A stretch of 64,000 bases of DNA from Nodosilinea sp. FACHB-141 (GCF_014696135.1 NZ_JACJPP010000015.1:62001-126000); one strand, 5' to 3'; shown: positions 17,170-26,409, counted from the stretch's first letter. The notes: a model not told the origin generated them from the sequence alone. Program-made: numbers and translations.

Positions 17170-17370
17170 TTAAGCGTGCGCTTCGGGATGAAATACGGCA
17201 GCAATGGTCCCCGTGAGGTCAAGAACAGTCGTTTTAGCGGGCTCAACAGTAACCCCAACTCGATCTTCAGGGAAACAGTCACGACTGCCCTTTTCGCACT
17301 CAGCGATGATCTCGACGGTGGAGATTGTAGCGGTGGCGGGAGGTAGAGCCGGCGGTAGTTGAAAAAACAT
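17170..17370 (-). CDS. Small hypothetical protein
   Basis: A 66-residue frame with ATG at 17370 and AGGA about 9 bases upstream on the coding strand. The product starts with a Pro/Ala-rich stretch and then has a TVEIIAECEKGSRDCF segment with two cysteines and a beta-rich tail. Nothing is recognised. The good ribosome-binding site is the main support. Confidence 0.4.
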   Translation of the reverse strand: MFFQLPPALPPATATISTVEIIAECEKGSRDCFPEDRVGVTVEPAKTTVLDLTGTIAAVFHPEAHA

Positions 17371-17905
17371 AGTTAATTCCTATAATCACCCCAATGTGGC
17401 CGTAATTTTAACTAAATCAGCGATCGCAGGGGACTATCACTTTAGCTAGAAACCTTGTATTGCTACAAAGCTTAAAATTTTCCCAAATATATTAAGAAAA
17501 GAACTTAAACGTTTAATAAGCCTGAGAAATGCTTTTCATGATGCGCTTTTACGCCCACATTCAGTTAGGCTTCCATAAACGAAAAGCGACAGGCTGAACC
17601 ACCACAAAACGGAACGAAGGCGTTGCTGAGCGGTGACATGAATTTGGATAGGGTATAGGCGTAGCCAAACCAAAGGCTTTACGTCCGCCTGCCCCTACGA
17701 GAGACGCTGGTTTTTTTAATTCACACCTGTATCTAGCAATCCTGAACGAAAGCCGCAAACTGCCCATGCAGGTAAGAAGAACCCGGTGGGCTTGAATTCC
17801 AGCTTCGTGAATTATCTTAGCCAGTAGCTCATCTGCCCTAGGCACTAACTCAAGGCGACGGCCCCTTTAGTTACAATCACCAGGCAGTGCGTTGCGGGCA
17901 TAGCA
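17371..17905. other. Intergenic region before the exported protein gene
   Basis: 535 bases. The first part (17400-17540) is AT-rich and without recognisable sites. The middle part (about 17560-17710) matches an interspersed repeat described separately. No RNA gene was recognised. Confidence 0.5.
17560..17710 (-). repeat. Interspersed repeat giving a 'RKAFGLATPIPYP' open frame
   Basis: Read on the minus strand, the DNA encodes GAGGRKAFGLATPIPYP and then CHRSATPSFRFVVV within the open frame 17561-17845. I recall this combination as a recurrent spurious translation in filamentous cyanobacterial genomes, which marks a dispersed non-coding repeat rather than a gene. Its borders are approximate and its nature (MITE or other) is not known from this window. 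Confidence 0.5.
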
Positions 17906-19963
17906 GTGGCAATTTTTCACGGCATCAAACTAGGTTCATGGCGGCGGTGGCGGTGGTTGGCGGTCATGCTGCTCACAACTTACATCACCGTGCAACTGCT
18001 GCCCTACGGTGCGCTGGCTGCCGTTTCGCCTTGGGCAACTAGGCTTCAGGCCCCAACGGTTGCTCCAACTACCAATCGCTCAAACCGGCTGGCTCAGATC
18101 GAACCACTGCCCGGCGGTAGCGTGGCCCTGCCCAATTTTGACCCAGCGGTGAACGGGTTTCAGTTTTCCAACCAAGAGTTAACCCAGGCCATCGATATTG
18201 CCCGCAATCCTCAGGCTTGGGAAGAGGTGCTGACTGAGCAGTTGCAACAGCTGTTTGGCACTCAGGTCTGTATCGGAGGCGAATCGACTACCTGCGTGCT
18301 CACCGCCGCTGCCCAAAGCTGGCTACAAACTCAGCTAGGCCGCATGAACCAGGGCCTCTCAGAGGGCATGGCCGCAGCGGTACTTGACCTGTGGCAGCCC
18401 AGCCAGCCGCGCTTGCCCTGGTGGCAGCGGTTGGTCAATGCCCTGCTGGGGAGCACGGTGTTTGGCCTGGTGCGCACCCTGTTTGATCTGCAAACCTTCA
18501 TCGCCAACCTGTTTTTGATGCAGGGGGTGACGGAGGTAGCTCAGCAGACCCAGGCCGTGCGCGACACCTTTACCCCGACTCAAATTTTGCGATCGCTGCT
18601 GGGTGTCTTTCTCGGCGGCTCCCTCGACCCGTTTACTATGGGGGTCTACCGTCGCCTAGAGGGTGCCCTGACCGAGGGCCACAGCCTCACCCCCTACCGC
18701 GTCGAAGACCGAGGCAGCGGCAAATACTGGGTCTACGTCTACGACAGCAATTACCCCGCCGGTCGGCCCAACAATCCCACCGACCTCCACGTGGAGTTTG
18801 ACACCCAGGCCGACACCTGGACCTACCAGCCCACCGCCAGTTCCCCGGTGTTTGAGGGCGATGGCCAGAGCAAAACCCTCGATCTAACTCAGCGATCGTG
18901 GCGGCAGCCCCCAGCCGATCAGCCGCTGGCCGCCACCGGCCCCTTCACCTGCCCCTTCTGTGGCGTCAAGGTTGAGACTGGGGCCGAGACCGAGCCAAAA
19001 GCCGCCACTGTAGACATCACCCTAATTGGAGAAGGGGTGCTCACCGTCACCCCCTACGAGGAGTCAGCGTCCTCCGACCTATCCCCACCGGCCCTCAGCA
19101 GTCAGGATGCCGTAGAGCTGGTGCCCTTCAAAGGTGGATTGAACCGCGATGTGCCTGCCAGCTATCGACTGCCCGCCGACCAGTCAGGGCAACCTCTTCA
19201 GGTCACCCTGACTGGGGTGGCCACGGCACCTAGCCAGACCGCCACGCTCCAGCTCACGGGGCCGGGGTATACGGCCAACGTTGACGAACTCAGGCTTGAC
19301 CCCAGCCAAACCCTCACCCTGTTTTTGGTGGCCAACGCCACCGGGCCGGAAATTACCCTGGTGGCCAACCAAGCCACCGACCTGCCCCACCTGTCGATCA
19401 ATCTCACCGATGAGACTAGGACCTACCAGTTCAATTCGTCTACCCCAGAGACTGGGTTTTCGCTCACCGATCGCCAGGTGTCTAAAAGCTCTGGGTTTGA
19501 CCTCAGCGGCCTCAAGCTGCCAGCGGGCCAGCGTGTTGCCCTGGCAGCCAAGACCGACCTCAAGCGCTTTTACTTTGCTGACGATGCCCCGCCCCCCAGT
19601 CGGTACGCTCTCACGGTTAAAAATCGCATTGTGATTAAAGACCGCATTCAGCTGGGGGAACGCCAGCCCGACTTCGTCAACTACACCCTGGCCTACGACG
19701 AAGAAATGCGGGCCAGCGGCGTGCAGATCGAGAGCCAGCGCCAGGCATTTTTTGACTACGATCCGACCTTTATTGACCCGGCTGAGCTGCCCCGGCAGAC
19801 TTTGCTAGAGGCTTTTGATCAGCGCGATTTTCCTATCGCTATTGCCTACGAACCTCTGGTGGCTAGTTCAGATGGACAGAGCCCACTGCGATTGGTGCCA
19901 TCGGGCGGAGAGCCTGTTGGTCGGCGGGTGTTTCAGGGGTCGTTGCAGAAGGGTGGGAAGTAG
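17906..19963 (+). CDS. Large exported or membrane-anchored protein of unknown function
   Basis: 685 residues, not recognised. A basic start (SWRRWRW) and hydrophobic segment (about residues 17-38, ending in ALAAV) form a signal peptide. Residues 70-230 are helical (including LPNFDPAVNGFQFSNQELTQA split by loops) with two cysteines near QVCIG and TTCVL. A further part contains VEDRGSGKYWVYVYD and a zinc-ribbon-like CPFCG near residue 350. The rest (380-685) is beta-rich with LQLTGPGYTA-type strands, probably immunoglobulin-like. It starts at GTG 17906; the ORF is monocistronic. Confidence 0.75.
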   Translation: MAIFHGIKLGSWRRWRWLAVMLLTTYITVQLLPYGALAAVSPWATRLQAPTVAPTTNRSNRLAQIEPLPGGSVALPNFDPAVNGFQFSNQELTQAIDIARNPQAWEEVLTEQLQQLFGTQVCIGGESTTCVLTAAAQSWLQTQLGRMNQGLSEGMAAAVLDLWQPSQPRLPWWQRLVNALLGSTVFGLVRTLFDLQTFIANLFLMQGVTEVAQQTQAVRDTFTPTQILRSLLGVFLGGSLDPFTMGVYRRLEGALTEGHSLTPYRVEDRGSGKYWVYVYDSNYPAGRPNNPTDLHVEFDTQADTWTYQPTASSPVFEGDGQSKTLDLTQRSWRQPPADQPLAATGPFTCPFCGVKVETGAETEPKAATVDITLIGEGVLTVTPYEESASSDLSPPALSSQDAVELVPFKGGLNRDVPASYRLPADQSGQPLQVTLTGVATAPSQTATLQLTGPGYTANVDELRLDPSQTLTLFLVANATGPEITLVANQATDLPHLSINLTDETRTYQFNSSTPETGFSLTDRQVSKSSGFDLSGLKLPAGQRVALAAKTDLKRFYFADDAPPPSRYALTVKNRIVIKDRIQLGERQPDFVNYTLAYDEEMRASGVQIESQRQAFFDYDPTFIDPAELPRQTLLEAFDQRDFPIAIAYEPLVASSDGQSPLRLVPSGGEPVGRRVFQGSLQKGGK

Positions 19964-20050
19964 GAGGACGGGAAGTAGGAGGGTAGGCAAGTAGGAGAGT
20001 GGGTGAGTATGGGGGTGGGGGAGTAGGGAAGTAGAAAAGTGGGGGCGGTT
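19964..20050. repeat. GTAGGAGGG-type degenerate repeat tract
   Basis: Purine-rich run of GGAAGTAGGAGGGTAGG-like units between convergent genes, of the same general family as the tracts in the urt, GTPase and pdh gaps. Confidence 0.55.
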
Positions 20051-20064
20051 GAGCTGGTGAAGGG

Positions 20065-20688
20065 TTAGTCGAAATCGGTGGGTTGGTTGGGGTTTTTTAG
20101 ATAGTCAAAGAAGCGTTGAATTTGGTCTGGCCCGGTGCGCCCTAGGGAAAGGGGCGGAATGTCGTTGGGGCCAAAGAAGTCAACGGCTGGAGTTTCGTAG
20201 CTGGGAGTGAGTTGCCCACCGGTAATCTCACAGTGAAACACCAGTCTGTAGCTGTGGTGCAGGGCTGGCGGGTGCCCGTGACGGGGGTGGGCGCGATCGT
20301 AGCAAGCTAGTAGCTGGGTGGCTCGAGCTGTGAGGCCCGCTTCTTCAAAAATTTCGCGCTCTACAGCGTGGCTGGGGGAGTCACCAATGTCGGCCCAGCC
20401 GCCGGGTAGTGCCCATAGTTCGTCTGATTGCTCCTGCACAAGCAGAATTTTTTGATCGCGAAACACGACCCCTCTAACATCGACTTTGGGAGTGGCGTGG
20501 CCCTGCTCTTGCTGCATGAAATTCAGAACAGTAGGCGGATCGGTGTCAATTTGGGCAGCGAGCATGGCAGCGGCGATCGCCTGAATCTGTTCGTAGCGCT
20601 CTGTGTCGAAAGGATGATTTTTATAGTGCAGCCCGGTTTGGGCAATGCCTTGAAGTTGCTGAATCCAGCCTAGCCACGGAGAGGTCAT
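20065..20688 (-). CDS. NUDIX hydrolase with N-terminal Nudix_N2-type domain
   Basis: A 207-residue enzyme expected to cleave a nucleoside diphosphate linked to another group, most likely ADP-ribose or a related compound. The N-terminal helical domain (about residues 1-65) is of the kind preceding ADP-ribose-type MutT proteins. The Nudix box runs from GGWADIGDSPSHA to REIFEEAGL; the catalytic REIFEE is intact, and the first acidic position is Asp. Start ATG at 20688. Neighbours do not indicate the substrate. Confidence 0.88.
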   Translation of the reverse strand: MTSPWLGWIQQLQGIAQTGLHYKNHPFDTERYEQIQAIAAAMLAAQIDTDPPTVLNFMQQEQGHATPKVDVRGVVFRDQKILLVQEQSDELWALPGGWADIGDSPSHAVEREIFEEAGLTARATQLLACYDRAHPRHGHPPALHHSYRLVFHCEITGGQLTPSYETPAVDFFGPNDIPPLSLGRTGPDQIQRFFDYLKNPNQPTDFD

Positions 20689-21252
20689 AGGAAGCGACTA
20701 ATCCATCGAGTTAAATCACCCAAATTTTAGGGCTTGGCTTTGGGCACTAACTCAAATTCTTGCAATTCTGGTATGTTGGCGGCTGTTTGACGGAGAGGAA
20801 TGTGCGATTTTGGCGAACATTTATAATTGTGCAACAGCGACCGAATTCAAGTTAATAACCCAACTATTCACATCGCCGCCGAGAGTGCATCTAACCTAAG
20901 GAGGAATCCGAGAAAAACCGGATAAACATTAGGAAAACCGCCGCAACCCATGAGTATTTCTACCGTTTTTTCAGTGATTCTGCGGAACTGATAGAGAATT
21001 CATAAAACTTTAGTTAATCTTCCTTTGACGGCAAAAATTATGTGATTCTGCAATCAGGAAACGATAAATCAAGGGATTGACAAGCTACATCGGGGGTGCG
21101 ATCGCCTCGTAACATCCAGTTACACGGCTTCTCTGCAATAAAGCCTTAGATTACTTAATAAAATTCTCATGAAGGCAGTGATAGGATTTCCTCAAGTAAG
21201 CCATAAGCTTTTCTTACCACTGCTGGTCGCTGTTTTCTGGAGAGCATTAGTC
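20689..21252. other. Long intergenic region with candidate structured RNA
   Basis: About 560 bases lie between the divergent NUDIX gene and the small protein at 21253. The part 20870-20975 carries a two-part stem (separate entry) and a T6 run near 20966-20971. The rest, 20975-21170, is AT-rich with a HIP1 site near 21099. Another ATG at 21169 is in frame with the small protein and would add 28 residues, but it has no ribosome-binding site. Confidence 0.5.
20895..20933 (+). ncRNA. Candidate structured RNA element (two-part hairpin)
   Basis: Outer arms CCTAA (20895-20899) and TTAGG (20929-20933) and inner arms ATCCG (20906-20910) and CGGAT (20919-20923) fold into a hairpin with internal loop GGAGGA/AAACA and terminal loop AGAAAAAC. 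Purine-rich, asymmetric loops of this kind are seen in regulatory RNAs, but I could not match it to a riboswitch class. It could be a small RNA or a leader for the small protein about 320 bases downstream. Strand is assumed from that gene. Confidence 0.3.
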
Positions 21253-21435
21253 ATGTCTACTAACCCCGTTGCAATCAAGCCCGAAACCCGGAATCACAAG
21301 GGATTTTTTGTTCAGGATGCTGACTATGAATTGGTCAGTATTGAGGCCTCTGGCTGGGCTCTCATTTGCGTGGATGATGCCGTTTGTCACTACGTTGACC
21401 CCGACAATCTGCTGATCCAGAATCTTGACGCTTAA
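21253..21435 (+). CDS. Conserved-looking small protein, 60 residues
   Basis: Starts MSTNPVAIKPETRNHK and continues with an acidic, hydrophobic core including ASGWALICVDDAVCHY with two cysteines. ATG 21253 is preceded by GGAG at a proper distance (about 21239-21242), which decides against the longer frame from 21169. A strong terminator follows, supporting a real single-gene transcript. Function is not recognised. Confidence 0.7.
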   Translation: MSTNPVAIKPETRNHKGFFVQDADYELVSIEASGWALICVDDAVCHYVDPDNLLIQNLDA

Positions 21436-21509
21436 GATAACTCCAGGCCAGCTACCTGCCTCAGCCAAGGCAAATTTTGTATCAATCAGTTAATACTTAG
21501 TCTTTTTGG

Positions 21510-21544
21510 TAGGCTGCTCTAGTCCTTAGAGCAGCCTAATTTTT
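21510..21544 (+). terminator. Intrinsic terminator after the 60-residue gene
   Basis: A perfect 12-bp stem (21510-21521 with 21527-21538) with loop GTCCT is followed by a T5 run at 21540-21544. It lies 75 bases after the stop of the small gene. The opposite strand lacks a T run, so it acts on the plus strand. Confidence 0.9.
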
Positions 21545-21634
21545 GACTTAAAATTGCGGCTGAGCGCGATCGAGGCTCGCTCGCCCAATCTCTGCCAACA
21601 TATTCCTCGTCCCAAGCCTTCTATCCTTAACCCC

Positions 21635-21898
21635 ATGAAAGAAACGCCCATCACACAACGCATCTCTAGCCTGATTAGCTGGGTCCTAGTGGCCGACCTG
21701 GGCCTGGTGTTGCTTAGCCTGGGCTGGTTTCTAGTAGCAGTACTGGGGCGCAGCATGAATGTCGACCTCGGGTTAGACCTCTGGTACTCGCTGTGGAATC
21801 CGCTGATTATGCCTGCCCTGAGCGTGCTGATGGCCGGGGCGATCGCTAGCGGCATTGTCGGCTGGGTTGGCCGCCGCTTCAACACCGATCCTTCTTAG
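21635..21898 (+). CDS. Small membrane protein with two helices
   Basis: 88 residues beginning MKETPITQRISS. Two hydrophobic segments (about residues 14-40 and 55-78) separated by a short loop, with the last residues basic. The open frame extends to 21554, but the upstream part is unlike protein, and ATG 21635 is the natural start. Not recognised as a named family. Confidence 0.65.
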   Translation: MKETPITQRISSLISWVLVADLGLVLLSLGWFLVAVLGRSMNVDLGLDLWYSLWNPLIMPALSVLMAGAIASGIVGWVGRRFNTDPS

Positions 21899-21900
21899 AG

Positions 21901-21963
21901 ATTACACAGGTTTAAGGTGCAGCCCTAAACCGTAAACCCCGGCCCCTAAACCTTATACCCTGT
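21901..21963. repeat. CCCTAAACC-type degenerate repeat
   Basis: Contains GGTTTAAGGTGCAGCCC, then CCCTAAACCGTAAACCCC and CCCCTAAACCTTATACCC. Same family as the tracts at 16305-16411 and 55976-56060. It lies between convergent genes, where it may also fold. Confidence 0.5.
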
Positions 21964-23400
21964 TTACCAAAGCCGCTGCGTGCGCGTGTACCACCGCAGC
22001 AGCACCCGCGCCAGCCGCTCGCTGTGGTGACGCACCGTTAGATCTGCGCTCTCTTCCATCACGTTGGCAGCGATAATGCGGCGGCCCGAGTCGAGAATGG
22101 CGGCGCGATCGAGCAGCACTGGCCCTACCCCCGCCCTGGCGTAGTGGCTGATTACCGTATCGGAGGGCATGACCTTTTGCACTAGCACCGCATCAAACAG
22201 GTAGCAGCCGCAGGCCGAGTCGATCGCCCGAATGTGGTCAGATACCGAAAAACCGTCGGTTTCGCCCGGCTCAGTCATGATGTTGCAGATATAGATGCGA
22301 GGCACCTGCCGAGCCGCGATCGCCTTCACCAGATCGGGCACCAGCAGGTTAGGAATAATGCTGGTGTAGAGACTGCCGGGGCCAATCACAATGTAGTCGG
22401 CCTCTTCAATCGCCTTGACCGCTTTGGCCAGGGCAGGTGGGTTGGGGGGCAAGCAGCCGATGTGCACAATCCGGCCCCGTGCCTCGGTAATCTTTGACTC
22501 ACCAACAATTCGGCGACCGTCCTCTAGCTCGGCCCAGAGCTGTACATCCACCGAGGTTGAGGGCAGCACCTGGCCCCGCACCGCCAGCACCTTAGAACTG
22601 GCGGCGATCGCCTGCTCCAGATCCCCCGTAATCTCATTCATAGCGGTCAAAAACAGGTTGCCAAAGCTGTGGCCCACCAGTCCGCTGCCCGACTCAAACC
22701 GATACTGAAACAGCTCCGTCAGCAGCTTTTCTTCATCTGCTAGAGCAGCCAGGCAGTTGCGAATATCCCCCGGCGGCAGCACCCCCATCTCGCGCCGCAG
22801 CCGCCCCGACGAGCCGCCATCGTCTGCCACCGTCACAATGGCCGTAATGTTCGAGCTATAGCGCTTCATGCCTCGCAGCAGGTTAGACAACCCAGTGCCG
22901 CCGCCCACTACCACAATCTTCGGCCCCCGCGACAGCCGCCGCTGGGTCAGCAGGGCGTCGAGCAGGTCCTCCTCATTCCCTGGAATCAACACATCAGTGA
23001 TGGCGCCCACGGTGCGGCTCTGGCCCCAAAAAATCAGCCCCAGCCCCAGCAAGATACCCACCGGGCCGCTGACGTAGTTGGGCACGTGGGTCGTAAAGGC
23101 CCGCAGCGCCGCCCCCAGCAATCGTCCCGTATAAAATACCGGCGTCAGCTTGAGCCAAATCATGCCGCCGATTCCAACCAGCAGCACCCCAGCCATACTG
23201 AGAAATAGCCAGCGCTTGACCAGCAGCCCCGGTGCCAGCCACCACATCAGCCGATTGATCCGCCGCGGTGGGGCTAGGGTTAGCGTCTCCCGACCGACCT
23301 TACGAAACAGTCTAGTCAAGGCCGTATAAAAAGGTTTTAAGAACATGAAAGGAGGTCGATAGCGATCTGACCAACCTGAGCGGCGGTTTGCAGCGGACAA
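21964..23400 (-). CDS. YvcK/CofD-like protein (gluconeogenesis factor family)
   Basis: Homologue of the UPF0052/YvcK proteins, which bind UDP-sugars or nucleotides and affect carbon metabolism and cell-wall homeostasis in other bacteria. The core begins at about residue 163 with [15 protein letters not shown] and continues with [12 protein letters not shown] and [12 protein letters not shown], followed by the [19 protein letters not shown] motif. Ahead of it is a cyanobacteria-type N-terminal extension with two membrane segments (about residues 65-90 and 110-130). The TTG at 23400 is the first possible start; ATG at 23346 is an alternative that removes 18 residues. Overlap with upstream plus-strand signals is small. 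Confidence 0.88.
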   Translation of the reverse strand: MSAANRRSGWSDRYRPPFMFLKPFYTALTRLFRKVGRETLTLAPPRRINRLMWWLAPGLLVKRWLFLSMAGVLLVGIGGMIWLKLTPVFYTGRLLGAALRAFTTHVPNYVSGPVGILLGLGLIFWGQSRTVGAITDVLIPGNEEDLLDALLTQRRLSRGPKIVVVGGGTGLSNLLRGMKRYSSNITAIVTVADDGGSSGRLRREMGVLPPGDIRNCLAALADEEKLLTELFQYRFESGSGLVGHSFGNLFLTAMNEITGDLEQAIAASSKVLAVRGQVLPSTSVDVQLWAELEDGRRIVGESKITEARGRIVHIGCLPPNPPALAKAVKAIEEADYIVIGPGSLYTSIIPNLLVPDLVKAIAARQVPRIYICNIMTEPGETDGFSVSDHIRAIDSACGCYLFDAVLVQKVMPSDTVISHYARAGVGPVLLDRAAILDSGRRIIAANVMEESADLTVRHHSERLARVLLRWYTRTQRLW

Positions 23401-23668
23401 TAGGGCTGTGGGCGATCGGGCTATTGTACTTAGCCCAAATGACTTATCCCAAGCAACTTCCCGATGGGTGGACGAAATTTGCCCAGGTGTTTCAGACAGC
23501 CTTTGATAGGATGAGCACCAGCGCCTTCGATTTTAGCGGCTATTTGATAGAGTCAAGTCATGGATATGCCCAGTGGCTGTTAATGGTTGGTAAACCCAAC
23601 CGCTTGGCTCGACCACCCCAGGCAACCAGACCGCTGAGCAGACACGGGTACTCCCATCGGTAAGGTCT

Positions 23669-24538
23669 ATGGCCGATCTCCACAATTCCAGCACGATTCC
23701 AGGGCAATCCGGCATCCCTTCGTCTGCCCGCACCGCACCGCCCGACGCAGATGGCTGCGGCGACGAGGTTCTGCTAGAACTCAAGGGCATCTCGAAGCAG
23801 TTTGACGGCAATCAAGTGCTCGACAATGTCGATCTCACACTGAACCGAGGCGAGGCGGTGGCGATCATTGGCCCCTCGGGCACGGGGAAATCGACTATTT
23901 TAAGAATCATTGCCGGTTTGCTGTCCCCCGATGAAGGCGAGATCTATGTGCAGGGGAACCGACGGGAGGGGCTGATCGAAGATTCGCCAGATCCGGTGGG
24001 TATAGGCATGGTGTTTCAGCAAGCTGCGCTGTTTGATTCCCTTTCTGTCGAAGAGAATGTAGGGTTTTTGCTCTACCAGCACTCTCGACTGCCCGCCCGT
24101 CAGATTCGCCAGATTGTCGAGGACGTGCTTGATATGGTGGGGCTACCGGGTACAGGCAGCCGCTACCCGGCAGAGCTGTCGGGGGGCATGCGCAAGCGGG
24201 TGAGCTTTGCCCGGGCGATTGTCTCAAATCCTGAAAATCCCCAGGATCGACCGGCACTGCTGCTCTACGATGAACCTACGGCCGGCCTCGACCCGATCGC
24301 CTCTACGGTGATCGAAGATTTGATTCGCGCTATTCAGCGCAACAACGGGTGCAGCTCATACCTAATTGTCACCCACCAGGACAGCACCATTCGTCGCACT
24401 GCCGATCGGGTGATTTTCTTGCACCGGGGCAAAATTCAGTGGCAGGGGCCGGTTACCGCCGTCGATGAAACCGATAACCCCTTTGTGCGGCAGTTCTTTA
24501 GCGGCCGGGTTGAGGGACCAATTCAGATGGTGCATTAG
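23669..24538 (+). CDS. ABC transporter ATPase, MlaF/TGD3 type
   Basis: ATPase of an MCE-type lipid transport system. After a 35-residue Ser/Ala/Pro-rich leader, the domain shows Walker A GPSGTGKST (about residue 73), Q-loop VFQQAALFDSL, signature LSGGMRKRVSFARA, Walker B LLLYDEPTAGLDP and the switch His in VTHQ. The GMVFQ..ALFDSLSVEENV wording is typical of MlaF. In cyanobacteria and plastids this family (TGD1-3) moves lipids between envelope and thylakoids. The MCE-protein gene follows after about 100 bases; the permease is not in the window. Confidence 0.9.
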   Translation: MADLHNSSTIPGQSGIPSSARTAPPDADGCGDEVLLELKGISKQFDGNQVLDNVDLTLNRGEAVAIIGPSGTGKSTILRIIAGLLSPDEGEIYVQGNRREGLIEDSPDPVGIGMVFQQAALFDSLSVEENVGFLLYQHSRLPARQIRQIVEDVLDMVGLPGTGSRYPAELSGGMRKRVSFARAIVSNPENPQDRPALLLYDEPTAGLDPIASTVIEDLIRAIQRNNGCSSYLIVTHQDSTIRRTADRVIFLHRGKIQWQGPVTAVDETDNPFVRQFFSGRVEGPIQMVH

Positions 24539-24641
24539 GCCCAAACTGGCCAGCGCCACTTTTAACCTGGCTCAGGTAGAGCTGATTCGGTAGAGAATAA
24601 GATTGTGAGTAAGCCGTTGAGCGGTTGAATTAAGGGGCACC

Positions 24642-25901
24642 ATGCGGGCAAGGGCAATTCGAGAAGGATCGGTGGGGCTGTTAATTCTTATAGCGGTGGG
24701 ACTGTTTGGCGGTCTGGTGCTGTGGCTGCGGGGGCTAAACCCGGGCCGCCAGACCTACCGAGCTACCATCGTGTTTGACAACACCTTGGGCATGCAAGAG
24801 GGCACCAGCGTGCGCTATCGGGGAGTGCCCGTAGGGCAGGTATTGAGTATTGTGCCCACTGCCAACGCTGTAGATGTGGCGGTAGAAATTGGCAGCAGCG
24901 ATCTGCGCATTCCCCGCGATGCCGTGATTATGGTTAACCAGTCGGGGCTGATTGGCGATACCACCATCGACATTACCCCCCAGCGGTTGCTGAGTGATCA
25001 AGAGCTAGCTGTTAAACCGGCAGAGGATAGCTGCCTCGGCCAGACGATTATCTGTGACGGCGATCGCCTCAACGGTCAGGTGGGAGCCAGCTACGACTCA
25101 TTGATTCGCTCGGCCGAAGGACTCGCCGATGCTTTTGCCGATCCAGAGCTGATTGCTGACCTCAAAACGACCCTCGACAACGCCACCACCCTGACCGAGA
25201 GCGCCAGCCTGCTGTCGACGGAGCTGATTGTGCTGTCGCGGCAGTTGCAAACCGACCTGAGGCCGCTGATGGCTTCAGCTAACCGGGCCACCAACAATGT
25301 CAGCAGTGCCGCCGCCCAATTTGAAATTACTGGCACTGAGCTCAACCGTCTGGTGGTTACTAACCGGGGCACCCTGGTGAATACCCTCACCAATCTCGAT
25401 CGCAGCGCTACCCAAATCCAGTCCATTACCACTACCCTTGGTCCGGCCTTTCAGGAGGGCCAATTTATTGCTAACCTGGAGCGCCTCTCCGCCGATGCCG
25501 CCGTGGCTGCCGCCGATATTCGCTCGATTACGGGCACCTTCAACAGCGCCGAAAACCTGGTCATGCTCCAGCAAACCTTAGATTCGGCCCGCAGCGTCTT
25601 TCAAAGTGCCCACAAGGTGATGGCCGATGTAGATGAGCTAACCGGCGACCCGGTTCTGCGCCGCAACCTGCGCGATTTGATCAACGGGCTCAATGGTCTG
25701 GTATCGCTGACTAACCAGCTGGAGCAAGCTAGCCAAGTGGCCGGGTCGCTTACCCCCGTCGCTGGTGCCCAGGTTGAGCGGGTCACCTTTACCCCCCTCC
25801 CTGCTCCGCCACTAGCGGCTGGAGCTGGCCCTGCTCCAGTGACCATTACCCACCAGGGGCAGACCTACCGCCTCGATGTGCATTCAATTCAACCCCGCTA
25901 G
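24642..25901 (+). CDS. MCE-domain lipid-binding protein, MlaD/TGD2 type
   Basis: 419 residues. An N-terminal membrane helix (about residues 11-31) is followed by one MCE domain (about 38-118) with TIVFDNTLGMQEGTSVRYRGVPVG and INVDITPQR-like ends. The C-terminal 270 residues are predicted helical and rich in Thr/Asn/Ala (NNVSSAAAQFEITGTELNR), as in MlaD homologues that build a tunnel across the periplasm. It is the substrate-binding part of the transporter whose ATPase is encoded directly upstream. Confidence 0.9.
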   Translation: MRARAIREGSVGLLILIAVGLFGGLVLWLRGLNPGRQTYRATIVFDNTLGMQEGTSVRYRGVPVGQVLSIVPTANAVDVAVEIGSSDLRIPRDAVIMVNQSGLIGDTTIDITPQRLLSDQELAVKPAEDSCLGQTIICDGDRLNGQVGASYDSLIRSAEGLADAFADPELIADLKTTLDNATTLTESASLLSTELIVLSRQLQTDLRPLMASANRATNNVSSAAAQFEITGTELNRLVVTNRGTLVNTLTNLDRSATQIQSITTTLGPAFQEGQFIANLERLSADAAVAAADIRSITGTFNSAENLVMLQQTLDSARSVFQSAHKVMADVDELTGDPVLRRNLRDLINGLNGLVSLTNQLEQASQVAGSLTPVAGAQVERVTFTPLPAPPLAAGAGPAPVTITHQGQTYRLDVHSIQPR

Positions 25902-25923
25902 GACCGTTGCCCTTAAATAAGCT

Positions 25924-26409
25924 ATGACCCAGGCCAACACACCGCTAGAAACCAACGATTTCTTTCAGTTTGAGGCCGACTTTGTTGAGTCGCTGCGCTG
26001 CATTCCCATGCAGGTGCGCCTTAAGCTCGATACCTGTGGCGTCAAGCTCAAGCTAGAACACTGGCATCGGTTTAGCGAGGCCGAGCGCGATCAGCTCACC
26101 AAGCTCCAGTGCAGCGATCGCGACTCCACCGTGGCCTATACCGCCTATGTGCAGGCGCTGGTGCACCGCGTTCAAGGCACCCCGGCCTCAACCCTGGCGA
26201 TCGACCCCCATCCTCCTTGGCACAGAGGAGATGTCATCCCCACAGATGTGCAGGCCCAGGCCCAGGCGGTTGGGGTTGAGATTGGGCTGGAGCAGTGGCA
26301 ATCGCTGCGTCCTCTGCAACGCTTTGCTTTGATCAAACTCAGTCGCCCCGGTCACGAAAACCGCAATTTTTATCCCGCCCTAGCGGAATTTGGGCTAGTG
26401 TCTCTGTAG
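25924..26409 (+). CDS. Nitrate reductase-associated protein
   Basis: 161 residues. The N-terminal FQFEADFVESLRCIPM with KLDTCGVKLKLEHW matches the cyanobacterial nitrate-reductase-associated family (Pfam Nitr_red_assoc), to which NarM, needed for nitrate reductase activity in Synechococcus, is related as far as I recall. The C-terminal half holds a second copy of the same helical unit (AVGVEIGLEQWQSL matching TCGVKLKLEHWHRF). It starts 22 bases after the MCE gene. No nitrate reductase gene is in the window. Confidence 0.8.
   Translation: MTQANTPLETNDFFQFEADFVESLRCIPMQVRLKLDTCGVKLKLEHWHRFSEAERDQLTKLQCSDRDSTVAYTAYVQALVHRVQGTPASTLAIDPHPPWHRGDVIPTDVQAQAQAVGVEIGLEQWQSLRPLQRFALIKLSRPGHENRNFYPALAEFGLVSL

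Noticed and set aside
20870-20975. Possible ydaO (c-di-AMP), TPP, cobalamin or guanidine-I riboswitch
   Set aside because: The conserved core strings of these classes are not present; only a general stem is visible, so no class is claimed.
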